DNA of 28,101 nucleotides from an uncultured Collinsella sp. (GCA_900553935.1 USFK01000005.1:1-28101), one strand, 5' to 3'; positions 15,677 to 23,257 are shown, counted from the stretch's first letter. Translations and numbers: made by a program. The notes: a model not told the origin generated them from the letters alone.

Positions 15677-16363
15677 ATGACCGTCGATCCTTTGATTCAA
15701 TCCCTGAAGGGCAAGCTCGTCGTGAGCGTTCAGGCGTATATGGGCGAGCCGCTTCGTACGCCCGAGACCATGGCTCAAATGTCTCGCGCTTGCGAGCTTG
15801 GCGGCGCCGCCGCCATTCGCTGTCAGGGCCTTGCCGACATTGCCGCTATTAAGGGTCGCTGTGAGGTTCCCGTCATCGGCCTGTGGAAGGATGGACACGA
15901 GGGCGTTTACATCACGCCGACGCTGCGTCACGCTCGCGCCTGCGTTGCTGCCGGTGCCGATATCGTGGCGATCGACGCCACCGATCGTCCGCGTCCCGAT
16001 GGCAAGACCGTCGAGGATACCTTCCGCCCGCTGCACGAGGAGGGTGTGCTCCTGATGGCGGATTGTGCCACCATCGAGGACATTCGCCGTGCGGTTGATA
16101 TGGGCTTTGACCTGGTATCCACCACGCTTTCTCACGGCGTCGCCGCCATCGACTGCACCATGGCCGATGGCCCCGACCTGCCACTCCTGCGTCAGGCGAC
16201 CGAGGAATTCCCCGGTCTTCCCATCATCTGCGAGGGCCGCGTGCACACGCCCGAGGAGGCTCGCGCTGCGATCGATGCTGGCGCCTGGGCCGTTGTCGTC
16301 GGCACCGCCATCACGCACCCCACGAGTATTACGAGTTGGTTCAAGGCTGCGCTTGAGGCGTAA
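15677..16363 (+). CDS. nanE: N-acetylmannosamine-6-phosphate 2-epimerase
   Basis: A 228-residue TIM-barrel epimerase that converts ManNAc-6-phosphate to GlcNAc-6-phosphate, the last nan-specific step. It matches NanE throughout: LKGKLVVSVQA, GGAAAIRCQG, VIGLWKDG with Lys71, VYITPTL, ADIVAIDATDRPRPDG, then ICEGRVHTPEEA with Glu186 and VVVGTAITHP. Lys71 and Glu186 align with the catalytic Lys/Glu pair of this family. The length is normal. The start at 15677 has AAAGG 10 nt upstream. It completes the lyase-kinase-epimerase set; nagA and nagB, needed next, are not in the window. Confidence 0.93.
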   Translation: MTVDPLIQSLKGKLVVSVQAYMGEPLRTPETMAQMSRACELGGAAAIRCQGLADIAAIKGRCEVPVIGLWKDGHEGVYITPTLRHARACVAAGADIVAIDATDRPRPDGKTVEDTFRPLHEEGVLLMADCATIEDIRRAVDMGFDLVSTTLSHGVAAIDCTMADGPDLPLLRQATEEFPGLPIICEGRVHTPEEARAAIDAGAWAVVVGTAITHPTSITSWFKAALEA

Positions 16364-16414
16364 GACAGGCCTCGTATCCGCTCGGGGCGGTATACTCAAT
16401 ATAGGCAATTGACC

Positions 16415-16452
16415 GCGCGGGATCCGGGTTGCTGGGTCCCGCGCTTGTTTTT
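16415..16452 (+). terminator. Intrinsic terminator between nanE and rapZ
   Basis: An 11-bp stem (16415-16425 with 16434-16444, one G-U pair) has an 8-nt loop and is followed directly by TTGTTTTTG. It is a textbook terminator. It ends only 12 nt before the rapZ start, and TATACT at 16391 could be a -10 box giving a short terminated leader for rapZ. Confidence 0.8.
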
Positions 16453-16464
16453 GGGAGGCAGCAC

Positions 16465-17385
16465 ATGCAAAAGGGAGATGCCATGGATGCGGCGGAGCGC
16501 TCGGAGCGCATCCCCGATATCGTCATCATCACCGGAATGTCCGGATCGGGCCGCACACAGGCCATGCACGTGTTCGAGGACATGGGCTATTTTTGCATTG
16601 ATAACCTGCCTCCGCGTCTCATCGCCCAGCTTGCCGAGCTCGTCGGCATCAATACGGGCGTGGGCAGGCATCTCGCCGTCACCTGCGATTTGCGTAGCCA
16701 GGGCTTGTTCGATGAGCTGCTCGATGCGGTCGCCGCGCTCGAAGAGCGCGAGATGAGCTGCGACATCGTGTTCCTGGAGGCTTCTGACGAGGTGCTGATT
16801 CGTCGCTACAGCGAAAATCGCCGCCGTCATCCCATTGCCAAGCCGGGGGAGACTACGGCCGATGCCATTCAGCGCGAGCGCCTTCAGCTGCAGGGCGTGC
16901 GCGATCGAGCCGATATGATAATCGACACGAGTCGTCTGCGCACCTCTGCGCTGCGCAACAAGCTACGTATGGCATTTTCCGAGCTGTCCGACCAACAGCT
17001 CATGGACGTCCATGTGTTCTCGTTTGGCTTTAAGCACGGCATGCCCGTCGAGGCGGACATTATGATCGACGTCCGCTTCCTGCCCAATCCGTTTTACGAT
17101 CCCGAGATGCGCACGATGACCGGTCTCGATAAAAAGGTCTCCGATTTTGTTCTGGACCACCCCAAGACGCAGGAGTTTTGGAAGGCTTGGACACAGCTGC
17201 TCGATACGGTGATGCCGGGCTATATCGCGGAGGGTAAGCCGCAGCTTTCTATCGCCATCGGCTGCACGGGCGGACAGCACCGTAGCGTCGCCATTGCCGA
17301 GGCCACGGCCCGTTACCTGGAAGGCGCCCAGTATCACGTGAGCATCTCCCACCGCGACCTGTCGCGCGCCAACACGAAGGCATAG
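16465..17385 (+). CDS. rapZ: RNase adapter / nucleotide-binding protein RapZ (YvcJ)
   Basis: A 306-residue cytoplasmic protein with an N-terminal P-loop domain and the RapZ C-terminal domain. In E. coli RapZ guides RNase E to GlmZ and binds GlcN6P; in Gram-positives YvcJ binds and hydrolyses nucleotides. Seen: GMSGSGRTQAMHVFEDMG, followed by CIDNLPP, SFGFKHG and the C-terminal GCTGGQHRSV...HRD. The Walker A has Arg30 in place of the usual Lys, which I associate with actinobacterial RapZ. The ATG at 16465 has GGGAGG 6 nt upstream; the ATG at 16483 also has a ribosome site and would shorten it by 6 residues. It is followed by whiA after 6 nt. Confidence 0.93.
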   Translation: MQKGDAMDAAERSERIPDIVIITGMSGSGRTQAMHVFEDMGYFCIDNLPPRLIAQLAELVGINTGVGRHLAVTCDLRSQGLFDELLDAVAALEEREMSCDIVFLEASDEVLIRRYSENRRRHPIAKPGETTADAIQRERLQLQGVRDRADMIIDTSRLRTSALRNKLRMAFSELSDQQLMDVHVFSFGFKHGMPVEADIMIDVRFLPNPFYDPEMRTMTGLDKKVSDFVLDHPKTQEFWKAWTQLLDTVMPGYIAEGKPQLSIAIGCTGGQHRSVAIAEATARYLEGAQYHVSISHRDLSRANTKA

Positions 17386-17391
17386 GCCTGC

Positions 17392-18321
17392 ATGTCGTTT
17401 ACCGCTGAGGTGCGCGACGAGCTTGCGCGCTGCGAACCCGAATGTGAATACTGCGATTTGTCGACGCTTGCCGCCCTGACGCGTGTGAGCGGTACGCTTT
17501 CGTTGGCCGGCTCCGGGCGGTATCGTTTGACGGTCGCGACCGAGACGGGAGCCGTCGCGCGCACGATGATCACGCTGACGCATCGCATCCTTAAGCTCAA
17601 AACGGAATTCACCGTTCGTAAATCGGTCTTGCATAAGGTCCGTAACTATCTCATTACCCTGCCCGATCAACCCGACTTGGACAAGGCTCTGGTGCTGCTG
17701 GGCATTCTAGACCGCAGAGGAGGGCTCGTCGCTGGTGTTCCCCGACACATCGTTGCCCGTCCCTGCTGCAGGCTTGCCTACATCCGCGGCGCGCTCATCG
17801 CGGGCGGCTTCGTGGCCGATCCACGCGGCGATTTCCATTTGGAGATCGCGGTGCAGGGTGAGCAATATGCCAAGGGGCTTTGCGACCTGTTGGGGCAGAT
17901 TGGGGTCCATGCTCGTGTTAATGCGCGGCGGGGGTCATATGCCGTGTACATTAAGAGCGCCGAGGAAATCGAGCATCTATTAAAGCTGATTGGTGCCAAG
18001 CGCAGCGTTGCCGAGATTGAGGAGGCGCGCGCGGTCAAGTTGGTTAAGAACGATGTGAACCGTCGCGTGAACGCCGAGCTTGCCAACCAGACCAGAAGCG
18101 CCGGTGCTGCCCAGCATCAGCTTGCGCTTATCGATGAGCTCGAGCAGCGCGGCCTTCGCGATGCGCTTCCGGATGCCTTGGCGGTCTTTTGCGACCTGCG
18201 CGAGCGCTATCCCGATCTGTCGCTGCGTGATTTAGGGGAGATGGCTGACCCTCCCTTGTCGAAGTCGGCCCTCTACCATCGAGTTTTGAGGCTTGAAAAG
18301 CTCATTGAAGCAAACAGGTAG
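17392..18321 (+). CDS. whiA: DNA-binding protein WhiA
   Basis: A 309-residue WhiA: an N-terminal LAGLIDADG-like fold followed by a C-terminal helix-turn-helix. It regulates sporulation septation in Streptomyces and division or chromosome segregation in other Gram-positives. The opening SFTAEVRDELARCEPE, the segment YIRGALIAGGFVADPRG, and the C-terminal LSLRDLGEMADPPLSKSALYHR recognition region are typical. The start at 17392 lies 6 nt after the rapZ stop. In most Gram-positives yvcK lies between rapZ and whiA; it is absent here. The next gene, gapA, has its own AT-rich upstream region. Confidence 0.95.
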   Translation: MSFTAEVRDELARCEPECEYCDLSTLAALTRVSGTLSLAGSGRYRLTVATETGAVARTMITLTHRILKLKTEFTVRKSVLHKVRNYLITLPDQPDLDKALVLLGILDRRGGLVAGVPRHIVARPCCRLAYIRGALIAGGFVADPRGDFHLEIAVQGEQYAKGLCDLLGQIGVHARVNARRGSYAVYIKSAEEIEHLLKLIGAKRSVAEIEEARAVKLVKNDVNRRVNAELANQTRSAGAAQHQLALIDELEQRGLRDALPDALAVFCDLRERYPDLSLRDLGEMADPPLSKSALYHRVLRLEKLIEANR

Positions 18322-18366
18322 TTTATAGTATCGACTTATATACGGATTTAGCTGCTATTTTATTCT

Positions 18367-18380
18367 TTAAAACGTTTTAA
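18367..18380. promoter_or_regulatory. 14-bp perfect palindrome, candidate operator upstream of gapA
   Basis: TTAAAACGTTTTAA is a perfect palindrome centred on CG, in a notably AT-rich stretch between whiA and gapA. The form resembles LacI-family operators, and its core AAAACGTT recurs upstream of the satA-type gene and oppA. It lies about 135 nt before the gapA start. Confidence 0.4.
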
Positions 18381-18412
18381 CGTAAATTTGATTTTCAATT
18401 TCGACTATTCTC

Positions 18413-18442
18413 GTGAAATTCAAGTCAAAAAAAAGGTATATT
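18413..18442 (+). promoter_or_regulatory. Candidate gapA promoter
   Basis: TATATT at 18437-18442 is a good -10 match in an AT-rich run. GTGAAA at 18413-18418 is a poor -35, with 18-nt spacing. It would give a leader of about 65 nt before the gapA start. The call rests mainly on the -10 and the AT-rich context. Confidence 0.3.
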
Positions 18443-18514
18443 AGGCGAGTGGTTAGTTTGTGGGCCTCAACGGCGGGCGCTGTAGCTTGCGGGGGCCTTA
18501 CGAAAGGAGACACA

Positions 18515-19540
18515 ATGGCAGTAAAGGTTGCTATTAACGGCTTCGGTCGCATCGGTCGTCTGGCTTTCCGTCAGATGTTCGGTCATGAGGGCTCCGAGAT
18601 CGTCGCTATCAACGACCTCACCTCTCCCGATATGCTCGCTTACCTGCTGAAGTACGACTCCACGCAGGGCAACTACGCTCGCGATCACGAGGTCGTTGCT
18701 GGCGAGGATTCCATCACCGTTGACGGCAAGGAGATCAAGATCTACAAGGAGGCCGACGCCAACAACCTGCCTTGGGGCGACCTCGACGTCGACGTCGTTC
18801 TCGAGTGCACCGGCTTCTACACCAGCAAGGCTAAGGCTCAGGCCCACATCAACGCTGGCGCCAAGAAGGTCGTCATCTCCGCTCCGGCCGGCAGCGATCT
18901 GCCCACCATCGTGTACAACGTCAACCACGAGACGCTGACCGCTGAGGACAACATCATCTCCGCTGCTTCCTGCACCACCAACTGCCTCGCCCCGATGGCC
19001 AAGGGTCTGAACGACTTCGCTCCCATCGTGTCCGGCATCATGACCACCATTCACGCCTGGACCGGCGACCAGATGCCGCTCGACGGCCCGCAGCGCAAGG
19101 GCAACAAGCGTCGTAGCCGCGCCTGCGCCGTCAACATCGTCCCCAACACCACTGGTGCTGCCAAGGCCATCGGCCTCGTGCTCCCCGAGCTCAACGGCAA
19201 GCTCATCGGCGCTGCTCAGCGCGTTCCTACGCCCACCGGCTCCCTCACCAACCTCTACGCTGTGGTCAACAAGGAGGTCACCGTCGAGGGCGTTAACGCC
19301 GCGATGAAGGCCTACTCTGAGCAGATCCCCGAGACCTTCGGCTACAACGAGGACCAGATCGTTTCTCGCGACATCGTCGGCATGACCTACGGCTCGCTCT
19401 TCGACGCCACCCAGACCATGGTCAACCCGCTGGGCAACGGCCAGAGCCTCGTCCAGGTGACCTCTTGGTACGACAACGAGAACTCCTTCACTTCTCAGAT
19501 GGTCCGCACCATCAAGTACTTCGAGAAGTTCGTTGCTTAA
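18515..19540 (+). CDS. gapA: Glyceraldehyde-3-phosphate dehydrogenase, type I
   Basis: A 341-residue cytoplasmic enzyme of lower glycolysis that oxidises glyceraldehyde-3-phosphate with NAD and phosphate. The NAD-binding INGFGRIGR opens the protein, and Asp34 in AINDLTS favours NAD over NADP. The catalytic Cys153 is in SAASCTTNCLAP, and the C-terminal SWYDNENSF is canonical. The ATG at 18515 is set by AAAGGAG about 6 nt upstream. Codon use is strongly biased. A strong terminator follows, so gapA is probably transcribed at a higher level than pgk and the genes after it. Confidence 0.97.
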   Translation: MAVKVAINGFGRIGRLAFRQMFGHEGSEIVAINDLTSPDMLAYLLKYDSTQGNYARDHEVVAGEDSITVDGKEIKIYKEADANNLPWGDLDVDVVLECTGFYTSKAKAQAHINAGAKKVVISAPAGSDLPTIVYNVNHETLTAEDNIISAASCTTNCLAPMAKGLNDFAPIVSGIMTTIHAWTGDQMPLDGPQRKGNKRRSRACAVNIVPNTTGAAKAIGLVLPELNGKLIGAAQRVPTPTGSLTNLYAVVNKEVTVEGVNAAMKAYSEQIPETFGYNEDQIVSRDIVGMTYGSLFDATQTMVNPLGNGQSLVQVTSWYDNENSFTSQMVRTIKYFEKFVA

Positions 19541-19578
19541 TTTAGCTTTTAGCGAATAGCTCGTTGAGCGTCTAAAGA

Positions 19579-19625
19579 AGGGCGCGGCCTCATAGGGCTT
19601 ACACCCTAGGGTCGCGCCCTTTTTA
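19579..19625 (+). terminator. Strong intrinsic terminator between gapA and pgk
   Basis: An 11-bp GC-rich stem (19579-19589 with 19610-19620, one G-U pair), with a further short stem inside its loop, is followed by TTTTTA. This is among the clearest terminators in the window. No clear promoter is visible before pgk, so pgk probably depends on read-through or on a promoter I cannot see. Confidence 0.85.
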
Positions 19626-19634
19626 TAGGAAATC

Positions 19635-19657
19635 GTCTGCCGTAATGGGAGGCAGAC
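19635..19657 (+). other. Small hairpin in the pgk leader
   Basis: Perfect 7-bp arms GTCTGCC and GGCAGAC flank a 9-nt loop, ending 6 nt before GAAAGG of the pgk ribosome site. It has no T-tract. It could protect a processed 5' end; the role is unknown. Confidence 0.4.
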
Positions 19658-19680
19658 ACGTACGAAAGGTAGAAGCAAAC

Positions 19681-20871
19681 ATGGCCTTTACCAAGAAGAC
19701 CGTCCGTGACATCGATGTCGACGGCAAGCGCGTTCTCGTCCGCGTTGACTTCAACGTGCCTATCAAGGATGGCGTCGTTGGCGACACCACCCGCATCAAG
19801 GCTGCCCTGCCCACCATCAACTACCTCGTTGAGCACAACGCTCGCGTCATCCTCATGAGCCACCTCGGCCGTCCCGATGGCACCGGCTTCCAGCCCGAGC
19901 TCTCCCTTGAGCCTGTCGCCAAGAAGCTCGCTGAGCTCTCTGGTCTCGATGTTGCCTTTGTCGCCGACACCTACGGCGAGAAGGCTGCTGAGGCTGTTGC
20001 CGCCGTCGAGCCGGGCAAGGTCCTCGTTCTCGAGAACGTCCGTTTTGACAAGCGTGAGAAGAAGAACGACCCCGAGATCGCCAAGAAGCTCGCTTCCTAT
20101 GGTGACGTCTTCGTTCTCGATGCTTTCGGTACCGCTCACCGCGCCCAGGGTTCCGTCGTGGGTCCCGCCGCTTACCTGCCTGCCGTCGCCGGCTTCCTGC
20201 TCGAGAAGGAGGTCGACACGCTGACCGGCATCTTCGCCGAGCCCGAGCGCCCCTTCGTCGCTATCGTCGGCGGTTCCAAGGTTTCCTCCAAGATCGGCGT
20301 TCTCGATCACCTCATCGACTCCGCTGATACCCTGATCATCGGTGGCGGCATGGCCTACACCTTCTTCCTGGCTCAGGGCCTGACCGTCGGTCAGTCCCTC
20401 AAGGAAGAGGACTGGGTCGAGCGCGCTGGCGAGATGCTCAAGAAGGCCGAGGAGAAGGGCGTCAAGATCCTGCTCCCCATCGACAACCGCGTTGCCGATC
20501 ACTTTGGCGAGGACGCTGTCCCCGAGGTTGTCGCTTCCGACGCTATCCCCGACGATCGTGAGGGCATGGACATCGGCCCCAAGACCGAGGAACTTTACGC
20601 CGAGGCCGTCAAGGGTGCCAAGACCGTGTTCTGGAACGGCCCCATGGGTGTCTTCGAGTTCGACAACTTCGCTCACGGCACCCAGGCTATCGCCGAGGCC
20701 GTCGCCGAGGCCGACTGCACCTCGATCATCGGCGGTGGCGACTCTGTCGCGGCTGTCAACAAGTTCAACCTGGCCGACAAGATGAGCTGGATCTCCACCG
20801 GTGGTGGCGCTTCCATGGAGCTCGTCGAGGGTAAGGCCCTGCCCGGAGTGGAGGCGCTTCTCGATGCCTAA
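19681..20871 (+). CDS. pgk: Phosphoglycerate kinase
   Basis: A 396-residue two-domain glycolytic kinase that makes ATP from 1,3-bisphosphoglycerate. The N-terminal RVDFNVPI and SHLGRPDG substrate-binding segments, VLLLENVRF-type segment (VLVLENVRFDKREKKND), GGSKVSSKIGV, GGGMAYTFF, WNGPMGVFEF and the C-terminal GGGDSVAAV and STGGGASMELVEG are all present. The length is normal. The start at 19681 has GAAAGG 11 nt upstream. Its last 8 nt overlap the tpiA start, so the two are translationally coupled. Confidence 0.97.
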   Translation: MAFTKKTVRDIDVDGKRVLVRVDFNVPIKDGVVGDTTRIKAALPTINYLVEHNARVILMSHLGRPDGTGFQPELSLEPVAKKLAELSGLDVAFVADTYGEKAAEAVAAVEPGKVLVLENVRFDKREKKNDPEIAKKLASYGDVFVLDAFGTAHRAQGSVVGPAAYLPAVAGFLLEKEVDTLTGIFAEPERPFVAIVGGSKVSSKIGVLDHLIDSADTLIIGGGMAYTFFLAQGLTVGQSLKEEDWVERAGEMLKKAEEKGVKILLPIDNRVADHFGEDAVPEVVASDAIPDDREGMDIGPKTEELYAEAVKGAKTVFWNGPMGVFEFDNFAHGTQAIAEAVAEADCTSIIGGGDSVAAVNKFNLADKMSWISTGGGASMELVEGKALPGVEALLDA

Positions 20872-21631
20872 TCGCACCCTTCTTATCGCTGGTAACTGGA
20901 AGATGAACAACGACGTCGCTGAGGCCGCCAAGCTTGCCGACGAGCTGGCTCAGGCTCTGCCCGAGGTTCCGGCTGGCGTCGAGGTGCTCGTCTGCCCTCC
21001 GACCATTGACATCACCACGGTTCATGACCGCATTCAGGCTGCCCCCATCGCCCTCGGTGCACAGAACGTGTACTGGGAGGCCAAGGGTGCCTTCACCGGT
21101 GAGTCCTCTTGCGACATGCTCAAGTCCGCTGGCTGCACCTACTGCATCATCGGCCACTCCGAGCGTCGCGACTACTTCCACGAGACCGACGAGGACCAGA
21201 ACAAGAAGGCCAAGGCCCTCGTTGCCGCCGGTCTTGTTCCCGTCTTCTGCTGCGGCGAGTCCCTCGAGGTCCGCGAGGCTGGCACCTATGTCGAGCACGT
21301 CGTGAACCAGGTCAAGGCTGGCCTTGCTGGTCTTGAGATCACCTGCCCCAAGCAGGTCGTCGTCGCCTACGAGCCCATCTGGGCCATCGGCACCGGAAAG
21401 ACCGCTACCGCTGAGGACGCCCAGGAGGTCTGCGGCGCTATCCGTGAGACCCTCAAGGAGATGTTTGGCGAGGAGCTCGCCGACGGTATCCGCGTCCTGT
21501 ACGGTGGTTCCGCTAAGCCCGGCAACATTGCCGAGCTCGTCGCCAAGCCCGACGTTGACGGCGCCCTCGTGGGCGGCGCTTCGCTCAAGGCTGTCGACTT
21601 CGCCTCTATGGTCGTCAAGGCAGGCGAGTAG
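20864..21631 (+). CDS. tpiA: Triosephosphate isomerase
   Basis: A 255-residue TIM barrel that interconverts dihydroxyacetone phosphate and glyceraldehyde-3-phosphate. Catalytic residues are visible: Lys13 in AGNWKMNN, His98 in IIGHSERR and Glu170 in AYEPIWAIGTG. The phosphate loop YGGSAKPGN is also present. The ATG at 20864 overlaps the pgk stop by 8 nt (ATGCCTAA), with GGAGG about 10 nt upstream within pgk. The family start MxNRTLLIAGNWKMN fits this start and excludes longer in-frame options. gpmI begins 5 nt after the stop. Confidence 0.97.
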   Translation: MPNRTLLIAGNWKMNNDVAEAAKLADELAQALPEVPAGVEVLVCPPTIDITTVHDRIQAAPIALGAQNVYWEAKGAFTGESSCDMLKSAGCTYCIIGHSERRDYFHETDEDQNKKAKALVAAGLVPVFCCGESLEVREAGTYVEHVVNQVKAGLAGLEITCPKQVVVAYEPIWAIGTGKTATAEDAQEVCGAIRETLKEMFGEELADGIRVLYGGSAKPGNIAELVAKPDVDGALVGGASLKAVDFASMVVKAGE

Positions 21632-21636
21632 GACAT

Positions 21637-23190
21637 ATGGCACAGCGTCATCTTCCTGCACTCCTGATCATCATGGATGGCTGCGGCCTTGCTCCGGCTG
21701 ATGGCGAGAACGCCGTCGCCGCTGCCAAGACGCCCTTCCTTGATAGCCTGTACGAGAAGTATCCTCACACCACGCTCGGTGCTTCGGGCGAGGACGTGGG
21801 CCTTCCCGACGGCCAGATGGGCAACTCCGAGGTGGGTCACCTCAACATCGGTGCCGGCCGCATCGTGTTCCAGGAGCTTTCGCGCATCAACAACGCCATC
21901 AAGGACGGCTCCATCGCCAAGAACGAGGTCTTCGTCAAGGCTATGGACGACGTCAAGGCCGAAGGCAAGACCCTGCACCTCATGGGCCTTATGAGCCCTG
22001 GCGGTGTTCATTCTCACATGAACCACGTCGAGGCTCTGGTCAAGATGGCTGCCCAGCATGGCGTCAAGACCGTTCGCGTCCACGCCTTCATGGATGGCCG
22101 CGACGTCGACCCGCAATCCGGTGCCGGCTACATGAGCGAGTTCTGCGCTTTCCTGGCTAAGATCTCCGAGGAGACCGGTTGCGACGCTCGCGTTGCCACC
22201 GTTTCGGGCCGCTATTGGGCCATGGACCGCGACAACCGCTGGGAGCGCATCCAGCGTGCCTACGACGTCATGGTCAACGCGTCCGATGCCGATACCGACC
22301 CCGTTGCCGGTATCAAGGCCTACTACGAGAAGGATCCGCGCGGCGACGAGTTCGTCGAGCCCTTCGCTGCCCACAACGAGGGCATTCACGAGGGCGACGC
22401 GGCCATCTTCTTCAACTTCCGTCCCGACCGCGCTCGTCAGATGACTCGCGTGTTCACGGACAAGGAGTTCGACGGCTTTGAGCGCGAGCAGATCAAGCTT
22501 TCCCACTTTGTGACGATGACCGAGTACGATCCGACGTTTGACGTCGAGGTCGCCTTCCCCAAGACGTTCCCCGAGAACGTTCTGGCCGACGTCATCGCAG
22601 CCAATGGCCTGAAGCAGCTGCACACCGCCGAGACCGAGAAGTACGCTCACGTGACGTTCTTCCTCAACGGTGGCATCGAGGAGCCCAAGGAGGGCGAGGA
22701 GCGCGTGCTCGTCGCTTCCCCCAAGGTCGCTACCTACGATCTGCAGCCCGAGATGAGCGCTCCCGAGGTTACTGAGAAGCTCGTCGCCGCAATCAACGAG
22801 GATCGCGCTGATTTCTACATCGTGAACTTCGCGAACTGCGACATGGTTGGTCACACCGGTGTCTTCGACGCCGCCGTTAAGGCCGTCGAGGCTGTTGACG
22901 ATGCTCTGTCCAAGGTTGTCCCGGCGATTCTCGCTAAGGGCGGCTTTGCGCTGATTACCGCCGACCATGGCAACGCCGATCACATGTTTGACGTTGCTTC
23001 CGACGGTTCCAAGCATCCGTTTACGGCTCACACCACCAACCGCGTGCCGTTCATCATCGTTGATGATAAGGCCAAGCTCACCGGTATCGAGGACGGCCGT
23101 CTTTCCGATATCGCTCCGACTATGCTCACCATGGCTGGTATTGAGCCTTCCGCCGAGATGACGGGTCGCGTGCTCGCCACCGAGGCCTAA
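21637..23190 (+). CDS. gpmI: 2,3-bisphosphoglycerate-independent phosphoglycerate mutase
   Basis: A 517-residue metal-dependent (Mn) mutase that interconverts 3- and 2-phosphoglycerate through a phosphoserine enzyme, in the alkaline phosphatase superfamily. Asp14 in IIMDGCG binds metal and Ser64 in QMGNSEVGH is the phospho-acceptor. HLMGLMSPGGVHSH, FMDGRDVDP, RYWAMDRD, FFNFRPDRARQ, and the C-terminal ADHGNADHM are all canonical. The length matches the usual 510-520. It follows tpiA by 5 nt, and its stop is followed by three hairpins in a row before secG. Confidence 0.97.
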   Translation: MAQRHLPALLIIMDGCGLAPADGENAVAAAKTPFLDSLYEKYPHTTLGASGEDVGLPDGQMGNSEVGHLNIGAGRIVFQELSRINNAIKDGSIAKNEVFVKAMDDVKAEGKTLHLMGLMSPGGVHSHMNHVEALVKMAAQHGVKTVRVHAFMDGRDVDPQSGAGYMSEFCAFLAKISEETGCDARVATVSGRYWAMDRDNRWERIQRAYDVMVNASDADTDPVAGIKAYYEKDPRGDEFVEPFAAHNEGIHEGDAAIFFNFRPDRARQMTRVFTDKEFDGFEREQIKLSHFVTMTEYDPTFDVEVAFPKTFPENVLADVIAANGLKQLHTAETEKYAHVTFFLNGGIEEPKEGEERVLVASPKVATYDLQPEMSAPEVTEKLVAAINEDRADFYIVNFANCDMVGHTGVFDAAVKAVEAVDDALSKVVPAILAKGGFALITADHGNADHMFDVASDGSKHPFTAHTTNRVPFIIVDDKAKLTGIEDGRLSDIAPTMLTMAGIEPSAEMTGRVLATEA

Positions 23191-23213
23191 TAGAAAACAA
23201 ATACCGTTTTCTA
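23191..23213 (+). other. AT-rich hairpin directly after the gpmI stop
   Basis: Perfect 8-bp arms TAGAAAAC and GTTTTCTA flank a 7-nt loop, beginning at the base after the stop codon. It has no T-tract of its own and lies 3 nt before the strong terminator. Confidence 0.45.
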
Positions 23214-23215
23214 GT

Positions 23216-23250
23216 AAGGGGGTTGTCCACAACCGGACGACTCCCTTTTT
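23216..23250 (+). terminator. Intrinsic terminator after gpmI
   Basis: A 13-bp stem (23216-23228 with 23235-23247, two G-U pairs) has a 6-nt loop and runs into TTTTT. It is a clear terminator that separates the glycolytic genes from secG. Confidence 0.85.
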
Positions 23251-23257
23251 GGTATTT

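Noticed and set aside
18413..18514. A 34-residue N-terminal extension of GapA
   Set aside because: It would start in the promoter region with a basic, non-GAPDH sequence. The ATG at 18515 has a strong ribosome site and the canonical GapA beginning.
19606..20931. A 441-codon antisense frame opposite pgk, and similar ones opposite gapA, tpiA and gpmI
   Set aside because: Each lies fully opposite a highly expressed glycolytic gene with strong codon bias, which removes stop codons on the other strand. No family similarity is visible.
5854..23208. Shared 11-mer CAAATACCGTT in the leader at 5854 and after gpmI at 23198
   Set aside because: In 28 kb many 11-mer pairs are expected by chance (roughly 28101 squared over 2 times 4^11, on the order of 90), so the match is not informative, although both lie in hairpins.
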